64,000 bases of DNA from the NCBI RefSeq assembly GCF_000012725.1, contig NC_007406.1, positions 2,942,001 through 3,006,000 of the forward strand, read 5' to 3'. This DNA comes from Nitrobacter winogradskyi Nb-255 (GTDB lineage: Bacteria; Pseudomonadota; Alphaproteobacteria; Rhizobiales; Xanthobacteraceae). Positions 8,326 to 17,234 of this stretch are shown here, piece by piece; within the stretch, counting starts at the first letter, position 1; each line of letters opens with the position of its first letter. The notes under the pieces were generated by a model. The model was not told the DNA's origin, made no database searches, and saw only the letters and a list, made by a program, of their open reading frames with translations. The position numbers and the translations under genes were made by a program.

Positions 8326-10657
8326 CGATCGACCGCACGGCCTTCACATTGTTATCATGCAGATAACGCCCATGAGAGGCATCGAGCAACTCACGGATGC
8401 GGACCCCGGACACCGGGCGGCTGAACAGGTAGCCTTGCGCTTCCGTCACGGTGCCGTCGAGGCTGACGAGTTCAAGCTGCTCGGTGGTTTCGATGCCTTC
8501 GACGACCACGGCCATCCCGAGATCGGCGCTCAACCGAGCCACGCCACGCAGCAGCATCAGGGGCCGGTCGGTATCGATCCCCTCCAGAAACGAGCGATCG
8601 ATCTTGACTTTCTGAAGCGGGAAATTGTGCAGGTAGCTGAGGCTTGAATATCCCGTACCGAAGTCGTCGAGTGAAATCTTCACGCCCGCCGAGTGCAACT
8701 GCCTCAGCGCGTCGTGCGTCCACTCCGTGTTGCGCAGCAACGACGACTCCGTAATCTCGATTTCCAGGCGGTGCGCTGGAAGCCCGGAAACCTCAAGCGC
8801 ATAGCGGACTTCGCTCAGGATGTCGCGCTGATGGAACTGCTGCGAGGAGAAGTTGACGGCGACGCTGACGGCCTCCGGCCACCTCATGCATTCCATGCAG
8901 GCCTTGCGCAGAATCCAGCGGCCGAGATCGAGGATAAGCCCCATCTCCTCCGCCACCGGAATGATGTCCATCGGTGAAACCATCCCGCGCGTCGGATGAT
9001 TCCACCGCAGCAGCGCCTCGCAGGTGGTGATCCGCCCCGACTTCAGATGAACCAGCGGCTGATAGAACAGCTCGAACTCTTCCCTGGCCAGCGCCTTGCG
9101 CAGATCGAGTTCGAGGACGCGGCGCGATTCGACCGTTTCGGCCATCTCGCCGCGGAAGAAGCAGAACGTTCCACGGCCGTCCGCCTTGGCACGGTAGAGC
9201 GCCATGTCCGCGTGCTTCAGAAGGTTATCAGCGGTGATGCCGGGCGATGTCAGCGCGATACCGATGCTCGCCCCGATCTCGACAAGGTGGCGATCGACCT
9301 CGTATCGCTCCGCGAGCCGCTCGACGATACGGCGGGCGAGCGCGGACGCCTCCTCCGGCGACCGGATATTCTGCTGAAACACCACGAACTCGTCGCCGCC
9401 GAACCGGGCGACGAAATCCTCAGGACGCAGCATTCCCCTCAGCCGGTCGGCGACCATGCACAACAGGCGGTCGCCGCAGGGATGACCGAGCGTATCGTTG
9501 ATCTGCTTGAACTGATCGAGATCGATGAACAGCAGCGCGGAAAGCCGCGACTCCCCGTTCAAGGATGCCAGCAGGCGTTCTATTTCGTCACGAAAGCTGA
9601 GCCTGTTGGGCAGTTCCGTCAAGGAATCGAAGCGAGCGAGATGATTGATCTTGGCTTCCGCCTTGCGTCGTTCCGTGATGTCCTCGACAAGGATAACCGT
9701 ACCTCCGCCGGCCATCGGCTGGAACGTCCACGACAGCGCCCGGCCGCGTTCAAGATCCACATCGGCGGTCACGATGGCGCCGGCCTGTGAATTCTCGATC
9801 TCCGAGACAATCGCCCTCCCGTTTTCGGGTGACATCGTTCCGGCGGTCACGCATGCGGCAATCACATCCACCGCGCCGACGCCGCGATGCACGAAATCGT
9901 CGGCCAGATGCATCATTTCGTTGAAACGATAATTCATCACGCCCAGCCGGCCGTCAGCGCCGAACATGCACAGGCCATGAGGCATGTTGTTCAGCGCGGT
10001 GTCGAACTGGCCGGCGAGCGCGGCTTCGCGTTCGCGCGCGATCAAGGCGCGGAGAAAAATCTGCTGCAACCTGGTCGTGATCCTCTCCAGACCAAGGAAG
10101 TACAGCACGGTGAGAAGCGCCATCCCGAAGTAATAAGGGTCGCCTCGCAGCGCCATCGCCCCGGCCATCGGCCCGCAGGTCAGCAGAATCTGCAAGTGGA
10201 AAATCCATGGCAGCCCGTAGGCCCGGCCGGCGCCGGCCGCCACATATCCCGTGGTGACCGAAATGCAGATCATGTGCGCGACGGCGTCGTCGGTCATCAA
10301 AAGCGCGATGGCGCACCAGGCGCCAAGGGCGGTTGCGTAGAGCACCGCTCCGATCTGATAGCGAGCCTCCCACCGCCCAGCTTCGCTTACGGTCAGATCC
10401 GAACGGCGATTCTTGTATTTCGCCATGTCGAAACTGCGGAGCAGGCCAATCAGAACCAGAAGCAACGCGCAGGGCCACAACAGATGGTTGCCGGTTTTCA
10501 ATGCGGTCATGACCGCGGCAATCGCAGCGCAGGCTGCGCCAGCGAACATCGGCGCGGGGTTCTGGAAGAGCGACCCCACGAGCGCCGCATATATCGCTGG
10601 CGACATCGTATCGGTATCGCGATGGTGGTCGACCAATTGCATCGGCTGCGCGCGCAT
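8321..10657 (-). CDS. Membrane GGDEF-EAL cyclic-di-GMP enzyme
   Basis: 778 residues. The N-terminal 200 residues hold about five to six hydrophobic segments (for example about 37-55, 60-74, 103-121, 128-145, 175-191), followed by a PAS-like module (about 215-330), GGDEF (about 340-500) and EAL (about 515-770). The cyclase site is intact, GGDEF at 420-424, with the inhibitory RPED site at 411-414 exactly five residues before it. The phosphodiesterase signature EALLRW (547-552), ITES and DDFGTGYSS (664-672) is also intact. It could therefore make and degrade cyclic-di-GMP, with the net direction unknown. The ATG at 10657 follows AAAAGG closely; an ATG at 10606 is an alternative. The stop codon lies in repeat C. 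Confidence 0.93.
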   Translation of the reverse strand: MRAQPMQLVDHHRDTDTMSPAIYAALVGSLFQNPAPMFAGAACAAIAAVMTALKTGNHLLWPCALLLVLIGLLRSFDMAKYKNRRSDLTVSEAGRWEARYQIGAVLYATALGAWCAIALLMTDDAVAHMICISVTTGYVAAGAGRAYGLPWIFHLQILLTCGPMAGAMALRGDPYYFGMALLTVLYFLGLERITTRLQQIFLRALIAREREAALAGQFDTALNNMPHGLCMFGADGRLGVMNYRFNEMMHLADDFVHRGVGAVDVIAACVTAGTMSPENGRAIVSEIENSQAGAIVTADVDLERGRALSWTFQPMAGGGTVILVEDITERRKAEAKINHLARFDSLTELPNRLSFRDEIERLLASLNGESRLSALLFIDLDQFKQINDTLGHPCGDRLLCMVADRLRGMLRPEDFVARFGGDEFVVFQQNIRSPEEASALARRIVERLAERYEVDRHLVEIGASIGIALTSPGITADNLLKHADMALYRAKADGRGTFCFFRGEMAETVESRRVLELDLRKALAREEFELFYQPLVHLKSGRITTCEALLRWNHPTRGMVSPMDIIPVAEEMGLILDLGRWILRKACMECMRWPEAVSVAVNFSSQQFHQRDILSEVRYALEVSGLPAHRLEIEITESSLLRNTEWTHDALRQLHSAGVKISLDDFGTGYSSLSYLHNFPLQKVKIDRSFLEGIDTDRPLMLLRGVARLSADLGMAVVVEGIETTEQLELVSLDGTVTEAQGYLFSRPVSGVRIRELLDASHGRYLHDNNVKAVRSIA

Positions 10658-10863
10658 CCTTTTATGGCGCGCACAGTGTTACCGGCCGCTCATGAAGCCT
10701 TTCTGAGCGAACATCGTTAGCGAGACGTTGCACCGATTGTCGAAAGTGGGATTTTTCGCGAGAATCAGCGGGTTATCCGATCACGTTTGAATGATGTCGG
10801 GCCGGTTCGAGGATGGGAATCATGCGGGTGCTTGCGAAGCCCAGCCATCGCGAAAGGCCCAGC

Positions 10864-11070
10864 CTAAAGCATTTTCCGGCGAAGTGGATACCGGTTCGCC
10901 GCGGGAAAATGCGACCAGACAACCATTTCCAGAGCATGGTCCGATTCAACTTGATCGGATCATGCTCCAGATTCTGTTTCAACTACGTTGAATGCTTGAG
11001 CATGATCTTTCCCGAAAGCAGGTTTCCACTTTGCGCTGGTGCGGCCCTTCGGGTCGGGATCATGACTCTA
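10864..11070. repeat. REP-like dispersed repeat, composite copy D
   Basis: It contains AAAGCATTTTCCGGCGAAG, GGATACCGGTTCGCCGCGG, GCATGGTCCGATTCAACTTG with GATCGGATCATGCTCC (pairing arms), GTTTCAACTACGTTGAATGC and GAGCATGATCTTTCCCGAAA, and ends GACTCTAG; the final CTA is the tolB stop codon. It occupies nearly all of the 410-bp gap between the GGDEF-EAL gene start and the tolB end, in which no gene is visible. Confidence 0.75.
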
Positions 11071-12420
11071 GGAGAGCAGCGGCGACCATGCCGGATCGGA
11101 GGCGAAACCGGGCGTGGGAACTTTCAATTCGTTGCGGCCGGAGACATCGATCGTATAGAGCGATGGTCCGCCACCGCCGCCGGGATCGCGGAAGAACATC
11201 AGGACGCGGCCATTGGGCGCGAAGGTCGGACCCTCGTTGTGAAATCCCGACGTCAGGATGCGTTCGCCGGAACCGTCCGGCTTGATGATGCCGATGGAAA
11301 ACTGGCCGCCGCCCTGTTTGGTGAAGGCGATGTAATCACCTCGGGGCGACCAGACCGGCGTCGAATAGGAACCCTCTCCGAACGAGATGCGTTGCGCCCC
11401 GCCGCCGGTCGCGCCCATCACATAAATCTGCGGCTTGCCGCCGCGATCCGACTCGAAACAGATTCGAGCGCCGTCCGGCGAATAGGAGGGCGAAGTGTCG
11501 ATCGCCGGCGTGTCGGTCAGACGTGTCGTCGACTTCGAACGCAGATCCATCACGAACAGGTTCGAGTTCCCCCCCTGCTGCAGACTCATGATGATGCGTT
11601 GGCCATCCGGCGCAAATCGCGGCGAGAACGACATGCCGGGAAAATTGCCGACGATTTCGCGCTGTCCGGTTTCGATGTTGAAGAGATAGACCCGAGGATC
11701 GCCCTGCCCAAACTCCATGTAGGTGACTTCCTGGGTCGACGGAGAAAAACGCGGCGTGATCACGAGGTCCGCGCCGCGCGTGAGGTAGCGCACGTTGGCG
11801 CCGTCCTGATCCATCAAAGCCAGGCGCTTGACGCGACGCTGCGACGACCCGCTCTCGTCGACGAACACCACGCGGCTGTCGAAATAGCCTTTCTCGCCGG
11901 TCAGACGTTCGTAAATCTGATCCGAGATGATGTGCGCAATGCGCCGCCAGTACTCCGGCGACGTAAAATACTGCTGGCCGGCGAGCTGCTGCCCGGTGGC
12001 GACATCCCACAGGCGAAACTCGGCCTTGAGCCGCCCGTCTCCCTGACGCGTCATGCGTCCGGTCACCAGCGCCTGCGCGTTGATGGTTTTCCAGTTGGCG
12101 AACTGCGGCGGCACGTCGATGTTGGTGATCTTCTCGATGTACGCGGCCTGGTCGATCGGCGCGAACAATCCGCTACGCTTGAGGTTGTTGGTGATGACCT
12201 TGGCGACGCCGGCGCCGACCTCGTTATCCGACGGTGTGCCTCCCACAAAGTTCGGAATGGCGATCGGAAGCGGCGCGACGTTGCCTTCGGTGATCTGGAC
12301 CCGCGCCTGGCCGAGGGCCTGCCGGCTGCCCAGCAACACGGCAGCCGATGCCATCCCGGAAATCATGTGTCGGCGGTTCAGGCGGAACGGCATTCTCTGC
12401 AATCCATTTCTCTCAATCAT
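11068..12420 (-). CDS. tolB: Tol-Pal system translocation protein TolB
   Basis: Periplasmic beta-propeller protein that shuttles between Pal and TolA. 450 residues. The N-terminus contains [18 protein letters not shown], a signal peptide with a twin-arginine look, so Tat export is possible although most TolB proteins use Sec. The N-terminal domain ([19 protein letters not shown] onward) is followed by the propeller with TolB repeats: [58 protein letters not shown] and [12 protein letters not shown]. It lies 42 bases after tolA and is the last gene of tolQRAB. Its TAG stop codon is part of repeat D. Confidence 0.97.
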   Translation of the reverse strand: MIERNGLQRMPFRLNRRHMISGMASAAVLLGSRQALGQARVQITEGNVAPLPIAIPNFVGGTPSDNEVGAGVAKVITNNLKRSGLFAPIDQAAYIEKITNIDVPPQFANWKTINAQALVTGRMTRQGDGRLKAEFRLWDVATGQQLAGQQYFTSPEYWRRIAHIISDQIYERLTGEKGYFDSRVVFVDESGSSQRRVKRLALMDQDGANVRYLTRGADLVITPRFSPSTQEVTYMEFGQGDPRVYLFNIETGQREIVGNFPGMSFSPRFAPDGQRIIMSLQQGGNSNLFVMDLRSKSTTRLTDTPAIDTSPSYSPDGARICFESDRGGKPQIYVMGATGGGAQRISFGEGSYSTPVWSPRGDYIAFTKQGGGQFSIGIIKPDGSGERILTSGFHNEGPTFAPNGRVLMFFRDPGGGGGPSLYTIDVSGRNELKVPTPGFASDPAWSPLLS

Positions 12421-12462
12421 CGGTCAGACTTTTTCTTTTCCGCCACGTTCGTCGCGGCGCGC

Positions 12463-13515
12463 TTATAATTTTCGTTCCGTGAATACGGGTTCGAAAAACT
12501 TCCATTCATCGAAATAAGCCGCGGGCAGCTTATAGGGCTGGCATTCAATGATCGCGCGCAACGCGCTCTCCTGATAGACGCGGAAGTATGGCGTTGTCGG
12601 GTTGCTGATAGCCGTCGGCGTGGCCTCGAGCGTGCCGTCGCGCTTCAGCTTGATGCTGAAGATCGCCTCGGTCATCTGGGCTTCAAGCCCGCCATAGGGT
12701 TTCTTCCAGCAACGCTCGACCTGGGACTTGAACATCGAACCCCAGGTCGCGGAATTATCCGCAGCCTTGCCGTGGGCCAATCCCAGCGCGGCGTTCGCAT
12801 TCAGCGTGTCGCCGGCGACAGAATGACGGCTGGGATCGCGCTTGTCGAGCAGCGCCGCTATCTTTGATCGGTCGAACACGCGCTCGGCCCTCTTCGCCTC
12901 CGCCTGGGCTTTCGCATCGGCTTCAGCCTTTGCCTTAGCCTCGGCTTTGGCCTTGGCGTCCGCTTTCGCCTTGGCCTCCGCTTTTGCCCTTGCCCTTGCC
13001 TCGGCTTTTGCCTTTGCCTGCGCTTCGGCCTTCGCCCTGGCCTCAGCCTGAGCCTTTGCCTCAGCTACCGCTTCCGCCTGAGCCTTCGCGGCCTCTGCCT
13101 TGGCTGCGGCCTCTGCTTGGGCTTTCGCATCCGCCTTGGCCTTTGCCTCTGCCGCCTCGGCCTTCGCCGCCGCTGCGGCCTCGGCGGCGGCCTTGTCATC
13201 AGGTTTCGGTTGTTCTTTGGGCGCGACGTCGGTCACGACCGGCGGCTTCTTTTCGTCAATCTTGCCGACGGTGTCCTCCGGCGGCGGCGTGGGCTCGGCG
13301 ACCTTCTCCACCAGGGGCTTTGGATTTTCCTTCTTGCCGGTCTTCATGCCGGCCGTGACGTGGGTGAGCTGATCGGCGGAGATGATGTCGACCGGCAGGG
13401 ATTCCTCCGGCACCGATTCGAAAGCCTTCGACGAAAACGACACCAGCCCCCACCCGATCACGAGGACGTGCAGGGCAACCGACGCCGCCAATGTCTTATC
13501 GACCTTGACCCTCAA
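12463..13515 (-). CDS. tolA: Tol-Pal system protein TolA
   Basis: Inner-membrane protein spanning the periplasm and coupling the TolQR motor to Pal/TolB. The frame opens with a TTG at 13515, two bases after the tolR stop; no ATG or GTG lies before the membrane helix at about 10-27, so TTG is the supported start, with AGCAGGGA upstream. A Pro-rich region (60-105) leads to an Ala/Lys/Glu helix of about 110 residues with quasi-repeats of AKAEAKAKAD type. The C-terminal TonB/TolA-like domain (about 240-350) contains SATWGSMFKSQVERCWKKPYGG and ends in the family pattern. 350 residues is usual. Confidence 0.95.
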   Translation of the reverse strand: MRVKVDKTLAASVALHVLVIGWGLVSFSSKAFESVPEESLPVDIISADQLTHVTAGMKTGKKENPKPLVEKVAEPTPPPEDTVGKIDEKKPPVVTDVAPKEQPKPDDKAAAEAAAAAKAEAAEAKAKADAKAQAEAAAKAEAAKAQAEAVAEAKAQAEARAKAEAQAKAKAEARARAKAEAKAKADAKAKAEAKAKAEADAKAQAEAKRAERVFDRSKIAALLDKRDPSRHSVAGDTLNANAALGLAHGKAADNSATWGSMFKSQVERCWKKPYGGLEAQMTEAIFSIKLKRDGTLEATPTAISNPTTPYFRVYQESALRAIIECQPYKLPAAYFDEWKFFEPVFTERKL

Positions 13516-13517
13516 CC

Positions 13518-13973
13518 TTAAGATCCCTGCTCCACTTCGGTGACCAGCGCCAGACGCTTGAAGCCGGCGCCCGACAGCCGGCCCATCACCCGCGCCACCG
13601 TGCCGTAATCCGCCTTCTTGTCGGCACGCATGAAGATGCGCTCATCGAGACCGCCGCGCGCATCGGTGATCGCCGTCAATTTCGGAATCAGTTCCTCCAT
13701 CGTCACTTCGGTGTCGTTGATGAAAATCCGTCCCTGGGCATCAACCGACAACTGCAACGGTGTCTTGTCCTGCTCCAGGCTCTTGGCCTGGGTCTGCGGC
13801 AGATCGAGCGGCACGCCGACCGTCAGAAGCGGCGCCGACACCATGAAGATGATCAGAAGCACCAGCATGACGTCGACCATCGGCGTGACGTTGATCTCGG
13901 CCATCGGCTGTGACCGCCGCCGTCCCCGCCTTCCGCCCCCGCCGGAGGAAGGAGCTGCCGAATTCATAGCCAT
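13518..13973 (-). CDS. tolR: Tol-Pal system protein TolR
   Basis: ExbD/TolR-family inner-membrane subunit that, with TolQ, converts proton motive force into TolA movement. 151 residues. After a short Gly/Arg-rich cytoplasmic tail comes AEINVTPMVDVMLVLLIIFM (25-44), with the proton-carrying Asp at residue 34 in the single membrane helix. The periplasmic part has LDLPQT and IFMRADKKADYGTVARVMGRL-type segments of the family. It lies between tolQ (31-base gap) and tolA (2-base gap) in one operon. Confidence 0.97.
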   Translation of the reverse strand: MAMNSAAPSSGGGGRRGRRRSQPMAEINVTPMVDVMLVLLIIFMVSAPLLTVGVPLDLPQTQAKSLEQDKTPLQLSVDAQGRIFINDTEVTMEELIPKLTAITDARGGLDERIFMRADKKADYGTVARVMGRLSGAGFKRLALVTEVEQGS

Positions 13974-14004
13974 GATGGACCGCCCGCTACCATGCCGCTC
14001 GACC

Positions 14005-14718
14005 TCACGCCCGCTCGTCGATCTGACGTGAGAGGATCGCGGAAAACTCGTCGGCGAAACCCTCGAGGCGCTGGGCCTGACGATTCACTTCCGCCGTGAA
14101 CTTATTGTAGAAAATAGTCGCGGGGATGGCGGCGATAAGGCCGATCGCCGTTGCGAACAGCGCTTCGGCGATGCCCGGCGCCACCACCGCGAGCGAGGTG
14201 TTCTTCGATGCGGCAATCGACTGGAAGCTCGACATGATGCCCCACACGGTGCCGAACAGGCCCACGAAAGGACCGGCCGAGCCCACCGTCGCCAGCACCA
14301 GCAACCGCCGCTCCAGCCGCTCGACCTCTCGCGCGATGGAAACATTCATCACTTTCTCGATCCGCATCTGAAGCCCGGCGATCGAACGCGCCTGACTTTC
14401 GAAAGACCGTTTCCATTCGCGCATCGCCGCGACGAAACACGCCGCCATCGACTGCGTCGGCTTGGCCGACAACGCCCGGTACAGGTCCTCGATCGACTCC
14501 CCCGACCAGAAAGCCTGCTCGAAGCGGTCCATCGCGCGCTTGGTGCGGGCATAAAGAAACGTCTTGTCGATCGCGATTGCCCACACCCACACCGAGCAGG
14601 CCAGCAAGCCGAGCATGACCGCTTTCACGATCCAGTGAGCATGGAAAAAAAGCGTGATCAGCGACACGTCGGCTGAGGCCAGGGGCAAGGCTGACTGCGC
14701 CACGTCGGCCGGATTCAT
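14005..14718 (-). CDS. tolQ: Tol-Pal system protein TolQ
   Basis: MotA/TolQ/ExbB-family proton channel subunit of the inner membrane. The ATG at 14718 is preceded by GAGAGGAAAC and gives 237 residues, the normal length; the frame continues upstream without family similarity. Membrane helices lie at about 20-48, 135-160 and 170-195, with the signature GSAGPFVGLFGTVWGIMSSF and GIAEALFATAIGLIAAIPA. It is the first gene of tolQRAB. Unlike many Proteobacteria, ybgC is not directly before it: the TetR/DUF2852 pair intervenes. Confidence 0.97.
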   Translation of the reverse strand: MNPADVAQSALPLASADVSLITLFFHAHWIVKAVMLGLLACSVWVWAIAIDKTFLYARTKRAMDRFEQAFWSGESIEDLYRALSAKPTQSMAACFVAAMREWKRSFESQARSIAGLQMRIEKVMNVSIAREVERLERRLLVLATVGSAGPFVGLFGTVWGIMSSFQSIAASKNTSLAVVAPGIAEALFATAIGLIAAIPATIFYNKFTAEVNRQAQRLEGFADEFSAILSRQIDERA

Positions 14719-14939
14719 GAGCAGTTTCCTCTCAACGCAAGGTATCCTCGATCGACGCGGGGCATGATCTCCGCCGCCGGTTTCGCGGCCACGAAGCGCA
14801 CGCGGCGTGCAGGCGCCACGCAAAAGCCGGTTGAGTCACTTGGGGGGCCCGTCCAAAGCCGGAGCTTGCATCCCCTGCCAACGTGTCAAAACGAGGGCTA
14901 GCAGCGCATCCTGAACGCTGTAACCAGACGCTAATCATA

Positions 14940-14956
14940 GTTAAGACCAGGTTACC
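14940..14956 (-). promoter_or_regulatory. CtrA-like half-matched site upstream of tolQ
   Basis: The minus strand reads GGTAACCTGGTCTTAAC, that is TAA-N7-TTAAC, one base short of the full TTAA-N7-TTAAC CtrA consensus, about 220 bases upstream of the tolQ ATG. Speculative. Confidence 0.3.
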
Positions 14957-15036
14957 AAAGAAGAACCGCGGCTTTGAAATTGCTCTGGGTTTCAATCGTT
15001 GCTCACCGCGGCCGTACCCCGCAGGCACAGATGAAG

Positions 15037-15065
15037 AAAGCCCGCCTGTCGGACAGGCGGGCTTT
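15037..15065 (-). terminator. Terminator after the DUF2852 gene
   Basis: Perfect 12-bp stem AAAGCCCGCCTG / CAGGCGGGCTTT with a 5-base loop, 75 bases after the stop at 15140; followed on the minus strand by CTTCATC. It isolates the downstream tolQ promoter region. Confidence 0.75.
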
Positions 15066-15139
15066 CGGATCGATGACGGGAGCCGGACAGTAAAGGGGCC
15101 GGCCCTCGGGTCGGAGTGTTTTCCGAGGATAATGAGGAG

Positions 15140-15628
15140 CTACTGGTCTTGCGGCCTTTCTTGCGGCCTGTCGTTCGGCGGCGTCGGCTGGGTGCGATGC
15201 TGCGCCATGAACGCATCGAACTCTTCCTTATCCTTGGCGTGACGAAGGCGCTCGAGAAAGTTCTTGAACTCTTTCTGCTCATCTTCAAGCCGACGGAGCG
15301 TCTCCATGCGATATTCGTCGAAGGCGCGGTTGCCGCTGGATGGCGCGTTGAAGCCGCGGAAGCCAAAACCGCAGCGCTCCATATTATGGCGCATCCGGTC
15401 CATCTTGTATTGCATTCGATCGGCGTTCCAGCAGCCCATTTTTCTGCTCCATAGTGTGTAGAGAAGAATCGCGACACCAATCGGCCACCACACCATGAAG
15501 CCGAGCACGATCAGAACAATGCGGAAGGGATGCCAGGGAGCATCCGTGAAACGGGAAGACGGATACTGGCCTTGGCCCCGCGCGGTGTTGGGACCATTCC
15601 AGCGATCGTAGTCAGCGGTGTGGGCCAT
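15140..15628 (-). CDS. DUF2852 membrane protein
   Basis: 162 residues. The core WHPFRIVLIVLGFMVWWPIG followed by VAILLYTLWSRKMG (about 33-66) is the DUF2852 signature, one or two membrane segments. A charged, largely helical C-terminal half follows (NRAFDEYRMETLRRLEDEQKEFKNFLERLRHAKDKEEFDAF; split here at about 99-139), predicted coiled coil, then a Pro/Gln tail. No biochemical function is known. The promoter region holds a 19-bp palindrome that resembles the one at the start of the upstream TetR gene, so the two are probably regulated together. Confidence 0.85.
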   Translation of the reverse strand: MAHTADYDRWNGPNTARGQGQYPSSRFTDAPWHPFRIVLIVLGFMVWWPIGVAILLYTLWSRKMGCWNADRMQYKMDRMRHNMERCGFGFRGFNAPSSGNRAFDEYRMETLRRLEDEQKEFKNFLERLRHAKDKEEFDAFMAQHRTQPTPPNDRPQERPQDQ

Positions 15629-15662
15629 GGGCCTTCTCCATGAACGGCGTCGCGCCGCGTGA

Positions 15663-15681
15663 ATGTAAATAACATTTACAT
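15663..15681 (-). promoter_or_regulatory. Palindromic operator upstream of the DUF2852 gene
   Basis: ATGTAAATAACATTTACAT is a perfect inverted repeat (8-base arms, 3-base centre), 35 bases upstream of the DUF2852 start codon. It matches 15 of 19 bases with the palindrome overlapping the TetR start codon. Probable binding site of that TetR protein. Confidence 0.7.
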
Positions 15682-15894
15682 AGGTAGGCGACCTGAGGCT
15701 TTTGTCAAGCGCGACTTTGTCCGAAAATATCTGATGTTACAGGGGGCGCGGTTCCCTATTGTGATGCCTCATCACATTTAAGAACGTCTCACCACAGGCG
15801 CGCAAAGAAAAAACCAACAATCAGAGGCTGCTGGCCGCGCGCCGGCGGCGCGGGATGAACCCGGTCACGGACGACCTACCGCTGAGTCGATCGA

Positions 15895-16608
15895 TCAGGT
15901 CGCGGACTTTTGATCCCAAGGCCCGCGCGGCCGCCCGGCCGGAGGGTTCGAATCCTCTGGCGACCGGCGGTCGGTCGGAAAACCGAGTCCGCGCAAGTAA
16001 ATCAGCACGCCGGCTTCGAGCAGATCTTCGGCGGACATCGGCATCTTGCGGCGCGCCGCGTCGCCGCGGCCAAACAGGGAAGCGATGCCGTGCGACATCG
16101 ACCAGATGTGCAACGCCATCATCAGGGCCGGCGGTCGCGCGGCGCCCGGCGGTGTCAGCGCGGCCAGTCGTTCCGCCGCAGCGCGAATGACGCTGAAGGC
16201 GCGCTCGCTGGCGGCCGACAGCATCGGATTGACATCGGTCGGCAGCCCGGATTCGAACATCGCCGAGTAGTAGGCTGGCTCATCGCGCGCGAAAGCGAGA
16301 TAGGCGCGGCCGACGCGCTCGAACGCAGTGACGGTATCCGGGCGGCCGTCATCCCAGGCCCTGGTCAGCACCGCTTCGAACTGCTCGAAACCACGTTGCG
16401 CGATGCTGGCCAGCAGTTCATCACGGTCGCGAAAGTGCCGGTACGGCGCCGCCGGACTGACGCCCGCCGAACGCGCCGCATCGGCGAAGGTGAAACCCGC
16501 CGCGCCTTTCTCGGCGATCAGGCCGAGCGCCGCCTGCAGCAGGGCCTCTTTCAGATTGCCGTGATGATAGCCCCGCTCCGGGCGGCGATGGTCCTTGCGC
16601 CAACTCAT
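15895..16608 (-). CDS. TetR/AcrR-family transcriptional regulator
   Basis: 237 residues from the ATG at 16608. The N-terminal helix-turn-helix is clear: RGYHHGNLKEALLQAALGLI, then TFADAARSAGVSPAAPYRHF with RDRDELLASIA. The C-terminal ligand domain resembles the WHG-type TetR C-terminal domain (about 90-200, with YSAMFESGLP and MALHIWSMSHGIASLFG). The start codon overlaps a 19-bp palindrome and no good ribosome site precedes it, suggesting autoregulation and perhaps a leaderless mRNA. A related palindrome lies before the DUF2852 gene 266 bases downstream on the same strand. The ligand is unknown. Confidence 0.9.
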   Translation of the reverse strand: MSWRKDHRRPERGYHHGNLKEALLQAALGLIAEKGAAGFTFADAARSAGVSPAAPYRHFRDRDELLASIAQRGFEQFEAVLTRAWDDGRPDTVTAFERVGRAYLAFARDEPAYYSAMFESGLPTDVNPMLSAASERAFSVIRAAAERLAALTPPGAARPPALMMALHIWSMSHGIASLFGRGDAARRKMPMSAEDLLEAGVLIYLRGLGFPTDRRSPEDSNPPAGRPRGPWDQKSAT

Positions 16609-16625
16609 GTGAATAGTTTTTACAT
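16607..16625 (-). promoter_or_regulatory. Palindromic operator overlapping the TetR start codon
   Basis: ATGTGAATAGTTTTTACAT is an imperfect inverted repeat of the same type as that at 15663-15681. On the minus strand its last bases contain the ATG of the TetR gene, so bound repressor would block both transcription and translation start. Confidence 0.65.
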
Positions 16626-16772
16626 GAGCACGGGGGAAACACCACTCGTTTCGTCCTGCTTCGGTGCAAGCAGCCGGTTGAAATCCGGCGCCGCGAAGCC
16701 GCAAGCCACCGGCAAATCCCATGAACGCGCGATCGAGCCCGAGACCATGGTTCGTCAGGTGATAACCGTCGC

Positions 16773-17234
16773 TCAGACCTGATCCGCTTTCATCGCGATG
16801 CGCAGCGGCCTCGGTATCGGCTTCGCCCGCCCGTCGGATATGAACGCCACCCTCACCCTCGCATCCAGCAACAACGTGTCACCGCGCTTCACCTCCTGAT
16901 GCAGCGTGATCGAGGCTCCGCGAACCTCCAGCGGCCGCGTGACGATGTCGAGAATGTCGTCCATGTGAGCAGGTTTCAGGAAATCGAGATGCATCGAACG
17001 CACCACGAAGGCAAAGCCCGGCGCTTCGCTTTCGGTCTCCGCGAACAGCGCGCGCTGGTCGGCGCCGAGCAGCCGCAGATAGTTGCTGCGCCCGCGCTCC
17101 ATGAAACGCAGATAGCTGGCGTGATAGACCAGCCCCGAAAAGTCCGTGTCCTCGTAGTAGACGCGAATCTGCATGTGATGCCTGCCGTCGCGGATCGCAC
17201 CGTCAAGATGGCCGGTCGGAGGTGGCGCATTCAT
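16773..17234 (-). CDS. ybgC: Tol-Pal associated acyl-CoA thioesterase YbgC
   Basis: Hot-dog-fold thioesterase associated with the Tol-Pal locus. The ATG at 17234 gives 153 residues and overlaps the ruvB stop as ATGA; the open frame upstream is ruvB in another phase. The signature [20 protein letters not shown] with RFMERGRS contains the catalytic Asp and the adjacent Tyr/His. [18 protein letters not shown] and [19 protein letters not shown] follow. It is co-transcribed with ruvCAB, with the TetR gene downstream. Substrate (short acyl-CoA or acyl-ACP) unproven. Confidence 0.95.
   Translation of the reverse strand: MNAPPPTGHLDGAIRDGRHHMQIRVYYEDTDFSGLVYHASYLRFMERGRSNYLRLLGADQRALFAETESEAPGFAFVVRSMHLDFLKPAHMDDILDIVTRPLEVRGASITLHQEVKRGDTLLLDARVRVAFISDGRAKPIPRPLRIAMKADQV

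Noticed and set aside
12860..13200. Tandem DNA repeat or CRISPR-like array
   Set aside because: The repetition is codon-level Ala/Lys/Glu bias in the tolA helix; units are unequal and there are no spacers.
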